A DNA stretch of 64,000 nt from Phoma sp. XZ068 (taxonomy: Eukaryota > Ascomycota > Dothideomycetes > Pleosporales > Didymellaceae), in the NCBI GenBank assembly GCA_004835665.1, contig RBKR01000013.1:558001-622000 (forward strand), given 5' to 3'. The notes beneath the pieces were generated by a model that ran no database searches, had not been told where the DNA came from, and saw only the letters and a list, made by a program, of their open reading frames with translations. A program made the translations under genes and the position numbers. Positions 11,344 to 23,426 of this stretch are shown piece by piece (positions within the stretch are counted from its first letter, which is position 1; every line of letters begins with the position of its first letter).

Positions 11344-12956
11344 GCTTGTGACAGCGGAGCGGAAATCTTGGGATTACTGAAGTGGGGAAGTGGTGTTACA
11401 GCGGGCAGCGGTGAGGATACCACCGTGGAGTTCTAGACTACGCCATAGCGCGACGTTGGCTTGAGTGCCTCAGGCTGGACTTTTTGCATTACCCCTTGTT
11501 CCGTGTATTATATAGTGGTAAAGTGCTGTTTGTTTTATAAATTACATGGTAGGCGGTGAGAACCCCCTCACATAAATCACAGCGTTGCTCAAGATGAGAG
11601 TCCAGATGCCTGAATAATGCTTGGAACAGACCTGCAATACCCACAAGCTTTGACCGTGAGCGGCAAGACCGAATTATCCAACTGTGATGCTGTTTTCGAA
11701 CACGATGTCTAGACCCAAGCACAAGACTGCAACCATGCGTTTTGCTAAAGGCTGTGGCTTGCACCATAGCCAAGTACCTATAAACGTCCGCTTCTGCGCG
11801 TTTGGAGAAATACTTCCGAATCTCACTAGCAACCAGATATCTGTAATTCCCGGAGCTGGCGATCAATCAGGTGCACGCATCGACGGGCGGATGATCAGAT
11901 AAAGTTGCACACCGTGCACATGGAAAAGCTCTGCAAATCCCATGTTTCGGACATGCAGGTTCCGATGTCGATCACGACCATGCCACTTGCACGCTTCGCC
12001 ACCCGCCCACTTTACTCCATGTGCTCGATGCACCACATGGCAAAGGGAACAAATCCCGTCCTGTACGAAGTACGAAGTGGAGTTCCAGACCGGCCCAGCG
12101 CTCCGCGGGCCATGCCACTCTACACTTCTACATACCATCCGCTATGCAGAAATCACGCAGCGCTGCCACTGCTCCGCGGACCAGGGTCCATTTCCCCTGC
12201 AGGTAGGATCAACAGGGCCACAAACCCCCACTTGTTGAACGGTCCATGCAGCGAAGCTTGAGTACACCTTGCCTTCTTAGGGATTTCGAATCGACTGTCA
12301 GCTGTCGGCTGTGTGGAGGGCAACAGCTGATTCGATTCGACATATGCCCCACAACCACGTTGCTGAGCGTACACAAAATAAAATCACTTCTTCAGATTGG
12401 CTCCGCTTTCGAAGAGGCTCACGAACGCTCGTGTCATCGGACAATGTCAGCAAGCATCTGGGCTCATATACGATGGTATCATTCGGTAATTGCTATTATC
12501 CATGCGGGCTAAGGTAACATCAAGTATGCTCCAAAGTGAGCCTAATACGTTATTGACCCTTTCATACACGTTCTGTTCGCAGTTGTATGCCTTCATGACC
12601 CAGAACGCCGGCTAACTTTCAAAATAAGGACCCAGCCGCAATTGGCCGCACTGCCTTGAATAACAAATATGCATAATGGATATCGCCATGTGCGCTTGTA
12701 GCGTTGGTATCAATAGTGTTGCGCAGAAGATGTTGTATTGGCCACATGCTGCGGGGTATCATTGGGGGGTCGTAAGGCCTTATGTGGTCTGATCGACCCT
12801 GGAATAGTCAGGTGTGCCTCCTAGGCAGTCCTGAGTCTGAGTTGGGTGCAGGTATCCCAGCCTGTGTCCGTGCCGGGCGTGCAACCTTCGTAATCGTGCC
12901 CTTGGGCAGTGGGCGCTCGTTCAGTGCGGACCGTAATAGAATCGATGATGCGATGT
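11344..12956. other. Intergenic region without recognised genes
   Basis: About 1.6 kb between two minus-strand genes. Open frames such as 11489-11866 (-) and 11905-12261 (+) give compositionally odd peptides with no motif I know. A small direct repeat TACGAAG occurs twice near 12064-12077. No gene is called. Confidence 0.45.
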
Positions 12957-14728
12957 TCACGGCGATGCATCCCTGTCCATGTATTCATCGTCTGCCACTC
13001 GTGCTGCTAATTCCCCAGCTCTGACGAGAGCAGCAAGAGACCCTTGAGTTCGATAATCAGGTGGCGGCAGTTGCATATGCGCATTCGGTCCAGAAGGCGG
13101 ATGGGACAGAGTTCGATCCAACGGAGATTGTGCCGGTCCGATATTGGGGACAGGTTGTGGAAGCATTCTCATTGACTTTACTGGATCAATCAGAGCGGGC
13201 TGTGTAGCTTGCGGGAGACTGTAATTGCTGTGCCCGCTCTCAGACGACAGCGTCGTGTCTTCATGCGAAAGACCTGGAAGATGGGTCAGAGAATCTCGGT
13301 GCGATCGCCGTGATGGTAATTCCATATGATTTTGATAGTGGGAGGCGTAACGGTTGATCGGTGTTGGCATCGTCGAAGGCGGTAGATGCGACTGCATATA
13401 CGCAGGAGGATGGTAAGTCGCGGACGTATCCAAATTCGCTCTCATGTCTCGTGCCAACTGGTTGGAAGGATTGTCAAACGGCCCGTCTCTGTTGAGAGCA
13501 TTGGAGTGTGGAGATGCAGAGACTGGTGAGTACAGCTCCCCACTCCGTGGTGAGTTGAAGGTAGATAAAGGATGTGAAGCTGGCGATGTGGTTTTCGAAG
13601 GGTATGATGGTCCAGCTGGGAGACGTGCAGGTCCGGTGGGAGGGGATGATCCTCGTACATGCTGCCCACCAAGAGGGTCGGTCACTGCTGTGCTAAGGCG
13701 CCTGCTCACTGCTCGTTCATGATGTTCATGGCTGCTGGCTCGGGTCGACGTACTCGTCTCCGTCTCTAGCTTCGACCGCTTGCCTTCTGGAATGGTCACT
13801 AATCTGTTATTGAAAGTCTGTGATTTAACGGAAGACAAACCTTTTGTGGGGGCATTGTGCTTGGCCCTAAATTCCTCCAAGTACTTTTGATATGTCTCAT
13901 ATTGCGGAGTCTTTTTGTACTCGGCAAGCCCCGCGTAGTACTTCTCTTTCGCGCCATTGGCCTGACGCTCACAGGCTTCGCGCTCGTCTGCTGGTAAGAC
14001 CTGCCATCTTTCACCGACGACCTTAGCAATTTCAGTGAAGGATAGGTCTTGTCCTTTCAGGAGCTCTCTGACTTCTGTGAACCTTTAGCTGCGAACCATG
14101 ATACAAATATGGCGAAACTTACGGTTGGAGAAGATGACATAAGCCGACGGGGGACGCTCGGGAGCATTTTCATCGGGCTGCTCAGGTTAGTAACGTCCCA
14201 AAAACCGTGAGTTGTGACGACATGCTGCCTATCACGAAGGAAGGACTAACCTTTGGGTGCCGTCGATATTTCCGTTTCGTGCTTGTGCCCGTGTTTCCAT
14301 CCCCTGGGGCTGGGTTGTGCTTGCCCTTGGTCTCATTCGCCGAATCGTCACTACGATAAAATCCCTCGGCGCTTGCTCCTCCCGCAAGTGCGGCTGTCAA
14401 TGGCCGGTCTGACGACTGCCCTCTCGATTCGGCAATGGCTCGTTGGAGTTTCTACGAAAGATGTCAGTGGCTGTGTGCTTCACCGGCACATGCGCCACAG
14501 GCGCGAGCATGCGGGAGGGTATGACATACTCTTCGATGGCCAAGTTTGACGTTAAGGTGACTTCTAAAGGACAGTGAGCGTGGGATGTATACTGCACAAG
14601 AGGCCGGCTTACAAGTCAGACTCTGTGATGTCGAGCACGGTTTCCCAGGTATCGAAGCCTTCGGTCGCGAACACCTCAAAGTACTGGGCAAGACCCAATC
14701 GCGCAAGGCGTTCTTTCAAGTCGCTCAT
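12957..14728 (-). CDS. SAM-domain plus HMG-box DNA-binding protein
   Basis: Five exons: 14728..14613, 14564..14531, 14451..14251, 14177..14123 and 14074..12957, encoding 507 residues. Residues 1 to about 53 form a SAM domain (LKERLARLGLAQYFEVF, WETVLDITESDL, NVKLGHRRKLQRAI). Residues about 118-200 form an HMG box: PERPPSAYVIFSN, then FTEIAKVVGERWQVL and EYKKTPQYETYQKYLEEF. The remaining 300 residues are Pro/Ser-rich and disordered. The donor and acceptor choices were fixed by HMG-box continuity, for instance CAA (Q) across 14123/14074. An upstream in-frame ATG at 14860 would add a Pro-Thr-rich leader. SAM-HMG proteins are nuclear and may act in transcription or chromatin; targets are unknown. 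Confidence 0.86.
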
Positions 14729-17327
14729 GTAGAAGGACCCACGCAGATAATGTCTGAGTGGTGTCGGTGGTGGAGTCGGCGGCGTTGGCGGCGTTAAGGT
14801 ACCGGTGGTATCGATAAGGCGGCTCAGCCAGAGCGTTGCGTGGAGCCGATCCTGCCACACCCAAGATGGTGGATGGGGCGGGAACGTGCCTTAAAGATAT
14901 TAGACCCGGAGTGGCCAGAGGCGACAGGGTGTGTAAAAGAAAGAGCGCAGCGGCCGGGCGCAAATAGTTTACAAGCAAAGATTCAAAATAGGAAATGGTA
15001 AATTTTTGGTTGGGGCAGATGATTGGCGCGGAACGCAGTGGCGGTGCTATTGGCGTTTCGTGACGAAAAACTAGGAAGGGTAAGTGTTGCAGGGCGCGAG
15101 GCGCAAGAAGAGTAAGTGGTGAGCGGCGACTAGTGCTTGCTCATGGGTGGGCGGACTCAGTAGATTTGGGGAAGGTGGACCCCCAGGCGCCGGGAATCCA
15201 AATTATACTGAGATACTGACGAGGCGTGGGAATGCGACAGCCGTCATGGGAAAGTAGTGCTGGCTCCAGGGCTGGCGCGACCAGGGCAGTAGCGGCCGAC
15301 GAGAGTCAGGTAACGGCCGGCGAGCATCTGGCGCGTCTCGAGAAGGGCGTGCGCGACCAGTCGTCCACAAGACCACAGCATGCGAACAACGTGCGAATGC
15401 CAGATGGGAGCACGGTAGGTAGGTTTCAGGAGGGCGGGCAAGGTCTAGGATGCAGGGCTGGGCGCGCGCATGGCGGAGCGGCGGGCGTCAGAATCGAGGT
15501 AGTGGGTCAGGCCTGCGTGGTGGTGAGGGTAGTCATAACGGAGAACAGGAGAGCAGAGTTTTGGGCCACCAGGCCGTGAGGTCAGAGGTGCACGCGTGGA
15601 TCGTCGGCGGGCGACGGCGGCCGGGGCTTTCACGGCCCTCCAGGGCCAAGGCAGGAGCACGAACCGCGAGCGCGCAGGGTGCGGGAATGAGGCCTGGCTG
15701 TGAGTGGCCCGGCGAGCGAGGCAGATGGCGAGCAAGCGACACTGCCAAATGCTGGCGACATCGTGGAAGTCGATGCGATCGGCCGTTGGCGAGCGTCGGC
15801 ACATGCAGGGCCTTGCTAGGAGCGGCGTGCACCAGCGTTGGGCATGGCACCACGGCCGCAACGAGCCTACGGCCTGCGACAGCGGACGCGTGCATGGCAG
15901 CGTAGTCGCATCTGCATCGCGATGAGCCCCAAGTAGGCCCGGTTGGCTGCTCATTGGCGGCGCCCGCCTGCCATGACGTTCGCATTATACGACTATAATT
16001 GCACCTCGAAATCCAGATCTCTGCGCTGCTGCTCTCCGCGCGGAGCAATCTTTGCGCGCCGTCAAGCACACAGCCAACGGCATGCTCGCACCCAGTCGCC
16101 TGCTTCGGCCAGCACCACGGATCTTCTTCCCTGGCCCTCGCAGCGCGTCACCATTGGTTGGAAGGATTTCCAAGCAGTGACACACCGTCGTTATGGCCGT
16201 GCTTTTATTAGCGAGACCCTACTTTGACCAGATCTTCGATCACTCACCTCACCAGCCATGCACCATCGTTGCAGCTGTACCCGAAAGGGGGCCGTTCTTG
16301 GCCTGCCACTGACTCGCCTTGTCACAACAATACCGTACCATGTCTTGTTATATCTGGGATCGGAACGTGCTCCATGAGCTGACATGCCTTCATCACTTCT
16401 CGACGACGGACGCGGAGGAACCTCTCCGCGCAGTTGTCAAATGATCCAATGATGTGATTGCAAGGTCGAGGCCGACTTTGGATGCGAGGCATGTCAGGCA
16501 CCATCAGGCACCAAGACAAGCGTGATCGAGCATCGAGGAGGAAAACAGGAGCCGAAACCACCTGATTTATCAATCTCGATGCTTGACGTAGGCTGCTTTA
16601 GCGAGACCAAGCGTGTTGGTAGCTGGGAGTAGTCTTTACACATCGGTGGATGGACAGAGCTTAGCATCGAATTCGTCCAATCTTCGTCATGAGTGTGGAG
16701 ATCTGCTCAGATCTAGACAGGACTTTTTTGCTCTCCATGAACACGTGTTCTAGCATCGCATTCTCCATGTTACGGCTGATCTGATTTCAAGGATGAGATT
16801 GTGCCAAATTGCATCGGTTCTAGCACCGCAGACGATCGTACCCCAACATGCTCGACGCCTGTCGATGCACAATAATTTCCTGTCGTACATGTAGTCCCAA
16901 CCAAGGATTCTCGTGTTTCGTATCTTCATGAATATTCACCGCAGTCACTGTCATACTCGGAGGGTCACTTGTGTAATGGTATATCGTTTTCATTGGGGGG
17001 TAATTATGCCGAGTCACGTGTGTACCCTGTTGACACTCCCGGTGTGTCTTGCGACCTGTCGTGGCTGCAGATGCTGGGAGAAAATCCGAGACCAATATGT
17101 GTATGGCCTTCAATCCTGCAGTATCCTAACTAGTATGAACCGCCCTCCATGTGAGGTGTTGCTTTCCAACACCACTACAGGACGCTGACCTGCCCGCCCA
17201 CAGAAGATGCAATCATTAATTGGGTGTGGCTTTTGGTTTGCCAAACACCGGCCGAACGAGCTGCACGAGACACTGGTACTAAGCTTGACACGTCTTGTAT
17301 TGACGAGATCTTACTTTTTTTGACAGT
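14729..17327. other. Long intergenic region with a GC-rich section
   Basis: About 2.6 kb lies between the HMG-box gene start and the LSM5 stop. Positions 15225-15950 are GC-rich and therefore open on both strands, for example 15450-15905 (+) and 15533-16069 (-). The predicted peptides are Arg/Ala/Gly-rich with no domain. From 16000 on, composition returns to normal. It may hold a long 5' leader for the HMG gene. No gene is called. Confidence 0.45.
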
Positions 17328-17839
17328 CTACTCTTCAAGGACTGTCTGACCGTCGCCTCCGGGAACCATCTGTAGCTGTTTTAGCACCGCATCTGTGGTT
17401 GTTCGAGGCCTCCGTACCATGCAGATATTGTTTCCGTTGAGCAGGATCTTCGGTAATTTGTTGTTGCCTTCGGCGGGATCGCTGTTTGATCAGTCAATAT
17501 CAGGGAATCCCATCACCGTGTACTTCCTGGAGTCTTACATCTCAGTGACATCTTCCAGAACCATGTCTGCATTTTGGTCAGCCAGGCCCGTAAGCAGTCG
17601 CGGGTGTGCTACTTACTGACGTAGTCATCGAATCCAACCAGCTTGCCAGTGAACTCTATATCGTTTCAGTAAAATATTTCATCTAGGCGAAACGCTCTGT
17701 GTTACCCTTTCCGCCGTTCATGATGACCCATATTTGCGAACCAACGCACTTGTCGATGAGTTCTGTGAAAGTTTAGTGGGGTTCTATCCAGCCAGTTCAG
17801 ACGGCAAGTACCAAGAGGAAGCAAGTTTTCGAGCGACAT
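17328..17839 (-). CDS. LSM5: U6 snRNA-associated Sm-like protein LSm5
   Basis: An 85-residue protein in six exons: 17839..17812, 17762..17706, 17655..17617, 17566..17539, 17481..17418 and 17369..17328. All junctions keep frame. The product reads MSLENLLPLELIDKCVG then SQIWVIMNGG, with Sm1 motif EFTGKLVGFDDYVNMVLEDV and Sm2 motif KILLNGNNICMMVPGG. LSm5 is a member of the LSm2-8 ring that binds the 3' end of U6 snRNA in the nucleus and of LSm1-7, which promotes mRNA decapping in the cytoplasm. Five introns in a gene this short leave exons of only 28-64 nt. The last acceptor has a near alternative (17376) that would insert LQ. It is divergent from the exonuclease gene. Confidence 0.92.
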
Positions 17840-18102
17840 GACGGCGACTGTAATGTGATTGACGGCCTGCTATGGCTGTTCCCGGTCGTTTGTCGTGTTT
17901 GATGTTCAAGTAGAGGCGGAGTGGTTGTTGGATGCGTTTCATGCTTGGCGCTCGAGCCAGTCTTGCAGGCGCGCTAGCCAACCACACTCCACTCATCGTC
18001 AACTTGGAGCCGCCGGCGTCATCGTGCAAGGCAGAAGCTGCACGACTCCCCTATAATCGCCTTTCATCTCGGTGCCTAGCTGGACCGCTGCGATGGAGTG
18101 TT
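17840..18102. promoter_or_regulatory. Divergent promoter of LSM5 and exonuclease gene
   Basis: Only 263 bp separate the two start codons, so core promoters of both genes must lie here. An in-frame ATG at 17932 for the exonuclease frame exists, but the residues it would add look like leader sequence. No TATA box is obvious. Confidence 0.5.
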
Positions 18103-20883
18103 ATGCTCTTCAGGCAGCGCGTGTCTTTCCGAGGCGCATTGCATGCTCCTCGACGCGCTTACGCGGAAATGGCAGCATACAATGCGATTGCAGACGCCCG
18201 TGATGGAGCTCAGAGGTAGCATACGGTCTGTCTGACCAGAATGATTTCATACTGATCACCTAACAGCCCTGTTCAACCACGACCCTCAATCTTCGCCACG
18301 CCGGGGTCACAAGTCAGCCATTTCCACCAGCCTGCCCCGCCGCCTAGTCGAGCCTCATTCCCTACAAGAGACACCCGATGGAAGCGCGGACGACCTGTGA
18401 CATATTCGAGCAGCGCATTTCATACCAAGCAGGCAGACTTGGACAATCAGGCAGGCGACATCAGCGTGGGGTCTGTTGTCTCAGACGTTACAGGGCAGGC
18501 GCACGCGCAACAAGACGTAGAGGCACCTAATTGCAGCTTACACCAGCACGATCAGGCAGCACCAATGCAAACAGACCAGGCAACCGAATGGCCAGAGGAA
18601 GCTTCTGTGACAATGGCGACTACAAACTCGCCAACAGTCACTCACGGTGCTGGTCTCAACGATCCGATCAGCGTGACTTCTGATGGTAATCTCGACATGG
18701 AGCTGACGTCGTCTGACGGCAGTATAATGGACCACAGCTCGGATCCAGACCACCTACCGGGTACAACTGACGAAAGCGAGAGCCAGTCTGAACAGGATGG
18801 CTCCCAGGCTGAGGCGGCGGAAGAGGACGCCAGCGAAATCCACACGCCCCTCGAGTTCCAGGTACCTGAAGATGCTTTGCGTGCTGCAATGACTGCCCCT
18901 GAAAACACCAAAGCAAGCTTCTGGAGCACCAACCTGTATCGTGGACCAGATGACAAGCGGATCCTTGTGCATTACTGCAAGACCAAAGAGATGGCCGAGA
19001 AAGTGGCTCAACACTTTGTTAACGAGAAGGTTGTTGGGTTTGATATCGAATGGAAGCCGTACGCACACCCTGCATCGATAAAAAAGAACGTGTCTCTCAT
19101 TCAGCTTGCCTGTGAGGACCGAATTGCGCTCTTCCATGTCGCGTTGTTCTCAGGAACAACCGCAGCGCAACTCATGCCATCAACCTTGAAGACCATTCTC
19201 GAGTCTCCAGAGGTGTACAAAGCCGGCGTCGCTGTCAAAGGAGACTTCAGTCGCATGATTAAATATCTTAAAGTCGAACCTCAGGGCGTGTTTGAGCTTA
19301 GTCGACTGCACAACCTGGTTCAATTTTCTGCAACAGAACCAAGCAAAGTTACGAACAAGCTTGTAGGTCTCGCTGCGCAGGTACAACAACATCTCCAGCT
19401 ACCATTGTACAAAGGGGGCCACCTCATCGACGACCCAGAGGATTTTTCCAACGTTAGGTCCAGTGATTGGAGTCTTCCGTTGAACCATCAGCAAATCCAC
19501 TATGCTGCAGCAGACGCATACGCGGGATTTCGACTATTCGATGTACTTGAGGAGAAGCGAAAGCTATTGAAGCCAACTCCCCCGCGACCTCTGGTATGTG
19601 ACTATGACGCGAAACCTAAACCAAAGTCAGCGGACAGCAAGCCTCGTAAGAAGCGCAAAGCTGTTACGAAGACTGATGAAGCTGCGGATGGTACTGCAGA
19701 AGGGGCTACTGCACCCATGGAACGAGAGGAGGAGCCAGAAGACGAGCCAGAAGAGGAACCAAAGCAGTCACAAGATACAGAAGGTTATGAGACCGCCCAG
19801 GAAGACCTGTTGGACAGCCATCAGCTCGAAGGCGAAGAACCAGGATCGTCAGAAGAGAGTTATGAGTCGACAGACGAGAGCGACGATGGCATTTTGACCG
19901 ACTCAGCGCCATCACTGGAGAAAGAAGACACTGTAGCAGCGACCGATCCAAGTCCCAGACGGGTTGGTCGTATCGACCTAAAGCGCTTCAGGGGACCTGA
20001 TCCGGGTTACCCAATGCTTCCACCGCATCATGATGACAACGCATCCCAGTTATCGTCTGATGAGGATCTTGTTGATATCTCGGAACCGTCTGAAACAGGA
20101 GAATCTGATCTCTACGGCAAACCAGTAGATGACATGTTTGAAGAGCACGAAGGGACGGACGAGTTCGAAGACTCAGAGCTTGAAGAAGCTTTGCAGGACC
20201 TTAAGATCGACAGCGACGGAAAGCTACAAGACACTACAGACAATGCTGCCACGATTGAAGCAACCGAGCATCCGATTTCAATCGAAGTCAGTGTGGAGCC
20301 TGGAAACACGCAAAAATCCATGGAAGGCGAGACCGAAAGGGATGATCCAAGAGAAGTAGCACCACTGCCTACTATCGCAAACGACTCAACCTCCGCCGTT
20401 GAAGAACAGCGCCTCATAGACTTACTGAACGACCCTGAAGTCGTCGAATACCTCCACAATCCAGCTCCAGACCCAGCCTCGCCGGCTCTTCCACCGGCCT
20501 CCACAGATGGTACTACAGAAACAGCTGCCCAGTCCACAAACAACCCAGAATACGACCTCGCAACATCCTGGGCGCGCACCTACCTCGCCTCCACAATCCC
20601 GTCGCCAAGCTCGCGGACACCCTCACACATCCGCGCTACGGTCCCGCACCTACGCGCATACAACATGTGGGCCCATCAGGAGCTCTCGTTGGGCGAGATA
20701 GCACGGCACCTGCGCGATCCGCCGCTGTCAGAGAGTACGGTGGGAAGCTATGTGTTGCAGGCGATTGTGCTGGAAAGGATGGAGTACGACAAGGAGGCGG
20801 TGAGGAAGGTGTTGATGGGGATGCCAGAGGCGTTGAGGAGGGGGAAGTGGAGGGCATTGGCGGAGAAGGTGGATGCCAAGTGA
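18103..20883 (+). CDS. WRN/RNase D-type 3'-5' exonuclease with C-terminal HTH-like domain
   Basis: Exon 1 is 18103-18215 and exon 2 is 18267-20883, with a 51-nt intron ending CTAACAG; 909 residues. The exonuclease domain (about residues 265-465) has the DnaQ-like motifs: I, VVGFDIEWKP (Asp and Glu near 297-299); II, GVAVKGDFSRM (Asp near 364); III, HYAAADAYAGF. A long acidic, disordered linker follows. The last 100 residues contain LSLGEIARHLRDPPLSESTVGSYV, which resembles the helix-turn-helix of WRN-type helicases (HTH_40). No helicase domain is present. The N-terminus is Arg-rich and could be a mitochondrial presequence, though a nuclear role in DNA repair is as likely. Start codon choice is moderately certain. 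Confidence 0.86.
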
Positions 20884-21131
20884 GGAAAGATGAACGTGGT
20901 AGTCTATCATAGCGGCTTCGCAATGGAGAGTCAATAATGTTGAATCAATTCCAATCACTTAATTCAGCCAATGGATCGTGCTGGTGACCCAGTCCCGTCC
21001 CTGCATTAAATGTATCTAGTAACTTGAACAGTCGCTACACTGGCATGACAGTCTTACAGCAATAATGAGAGGGGTATGGCCGTGTCGTGGATTACTTGTA
21101 CAGAAAACTCCTTTTCCACAGCATGAATATG

Positions 21132-22873
21132 CTACTCGATAATCTCCAGCTCGCCAGTTCTCTTCCTGGCAAAGGTATCCTTGTGCTCGTGCCATAGGCG
21201 GAGCAGCTCCTCGATGTACTTGTCGTGCACCTCGTCCATGTACTCGGGTGTAGGATGCTTGTCTTGTACGACCCTAATCGGCTTTCCAACGACAATGTTG
21301 ATAGGCCTGCGGTATGGCATCATGCCCACATCGTAGTTGAAAATGCCGCGAGCGTGGAAGATGGGAACAGTGAAGCCCATGACCTTCTTGACGAGCATCT
21401 GGAACTTGTGCAGCAGAGGGTGCGATTCGCTGTCGACTTGGTCGTAGATGTCATTTTCGCCAAAAGCGAGGACAGGGACCAGATCGGCACCGGTGCGAAT
21501 GGCCATCTTGACGAAACCCTTACGGCGGCGGAGAACAAGGCGGACGACACCAGGTCGTGCATCGAGCGACTCGCGGGCGCCGCCAACGACGATTGTAATG
21601 GCGCGACCCATGCCCTCGCCGTTGTGTCCGCCCTTTGACAAGATGTTCTCGCAGGACTCGCGTGAAACAGAGGCCATGCCGAGACGAAGAGCATACTCGC
21701 GGTAGATGGGGTAGCGGAAGTTGGAATCCAGTGTTAGCAGTGCATTGGTGATGCCAGGGAACAGCTGGGAGAAGCCTAGAGCCTCGGTAGCGAAGGCGGC
21801 AAAGGCGCCATGGGAGATGATACCATGCGGATGGTAGCCGAAGATGTATTTCCTAGTAGGCTCCAGCTCCTGCGAACGGTGCAGACGGGCGGGGAAGTAC
21901 GAGGCAAAGAGTGACCAGACCTTCAATCGCCTCAAGCGCTCACTGCGGAGCGAGAGCTCTCCAGACGTACCAGCGTTGGAGAACAGGACGTATACGGTGT
22001 AGGGCAGCAGGATAGGCCAGAGGAGCGGGATGCTGCAGAGGAAGAAGAAGATGGCAAGGGAGCCGACAATGCTCAGCGTGTGCATCAGCACGGCGCACGT
22101 CTGGAGGCGGCGCTGCAGGGGGATGTTCATGGGCGCAAATCTTATCCTGCAGGGGCGGTTAGTACTGCGTAGAGGCTGGTGATGGAGCGTCGAACGGACT
22201 TGCTCTGTGCCCATCCAGCACCTGCCTGCCGGCCTGCCTTGAGCTCCGAGTCCCTGCGCTTCAGCGGCTGGTCGATGCGGCCGTCGTTCTCCGCCTCCCT
22301 GGGCGGCTTGACCGTCGTCAATGCATGGCCGTTGACGAGACGAGGCTTCGCCTGCATGAACATGTCCTCCAGCGCCTGCTGGGAACTGCGCTCGCGTGGC
22401 TCCTGCGCTCCGTCTGCCGGCGGCTTCACACCACTCGCCTCGTTGCCGACATCGTTCTTGAGCGACACGCCGAACGTGCGGCCAACGGAGCCCAGGGAGC
22501 TGCGCGAGCTCTTCCGGTGGTGCGTCTTTGCCTTGGGGCTCTTGGGCGTCTCGTCGATGCCCGTGCCTTCGTACGACTCCTGGTCCTTGAGCGACGACGC
22601 CTTGGACGAGTCCTTGGCCGACGCCGACGCTGACTTCCTGTCGTCGGCGTGCGGCGCGTCGGTGTCGACTATCCGAAGCACTCCCACGCCATTGGCCTTG
22701 GGCCCGTCTGTCTTGACGTGGGCGTCGTCTGTGGTGCGCGCCGCTGCGCCAGCACTGCCATTCACATGTGATGTGGGCTCAGGCACTTCTTGCGCGGCAT
22801 CCGCAAACGATTTGGGCGGCAGGTGCTGGGCCTCACGCTCCTCGGGCACAGCGGGCTCTGGGTTCAGCGACAT
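21132..22873 (-). CDS. Diacylglycerol O-acyltransferase 2 (DGAT2 family)
   Basis: Exon 1 is 22873..22200 and exon 2 is 22146..21132, encoding 562 residues. The 53-nt intron has a weak donor (GTCCGT) but a perfect TACTAAC branch site and CTGCAG end, and yields KIRFAPMNIPLQRRLQTCAVL, the usual start of fungal DGAT2 cores. Two adjacent membrane helices follow, then the YFPARL segment, the catalytic-site motif GYHPHG (about residue 329), GGARESL and a FGEND block. The enzyme transfers acyl-CoA to diacylglycerol at the ER and lipid droplets, making triacylglycerol. The first 225 residues are an Ala/Ser/Lys-rich disordered extension. An in-frame ATG at 22924 is an alternative start. It is divergent from the STK19-like gene. 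Confidence 0.93.
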
Positions 22874-23426
22874 GGCGGCGGGCGGAGGGGCGTTGTCTGG
22901 ACGGTAGTTGACCCAGAGAGCCATGCACGCGTGGTTTTGTTGAACGATGCGCCCTTTGAAGCTGCCCCGTCGAATGACGTACGGCAAGTGGCACGCCGGA
23001 AGCTGCACGGAAGCAGCGTCACGCCAAAGTTTATTCTCCTTGTAGTGGCATGGTGTGCTGGCTTTGCACCCGCGCGAATCAAGCTCTAAGCGTCCAAGCA
23101 CTTTGCACAAAATTTCCTGGGTCGCGCCGTGTCTGGCAGATCGGTCCAGTTCTGAGCTGTGGCGCGTGGCCGCCGACCGAGGCTCACAGCTCCGACGTCC
23201 AACATCGACTCTTACCTTGCCACTCTTTTAACTTGTCAGTTCAAGGACATGTTTTCGCCGTAACCTCACCGCGACCTACCATGTCTTCCGTCTTCTTCCT
23301 TACTGGGTACTCTGGCACGCTCTTTCCACCTGGCTGATATCCGCTGCTGCCTGCAATAAGCACAGAATACGCCACTTCTACAGCCCTATATACCTCATCC
23401 AGAAGGGACAAAGAAATCGGCACACC
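22874..23426. promoter_or_regulatory. Divergent promoter of DGAT2 and STK19-like genes
   Basis: A 553-bp spacer with start codons facing away on both sides. Open frames across it are continuations of the gene frames and look untranslated. No repeat or clear TATA box is seen. Confidence 0.45.

Noticed and set aside
11489..11866. A possible 125-residue minus-strand gene
   Set aside because: It has no recognisable motif and no similarity to neighbouring genes; an open frame of this size is expected by chance.
12957..13880. A short intron near 13815-13845 in the HMG-box gene
   Set aside because: Both possible acceptors lead to an immediate stop in the required phase, while reading through stays open.
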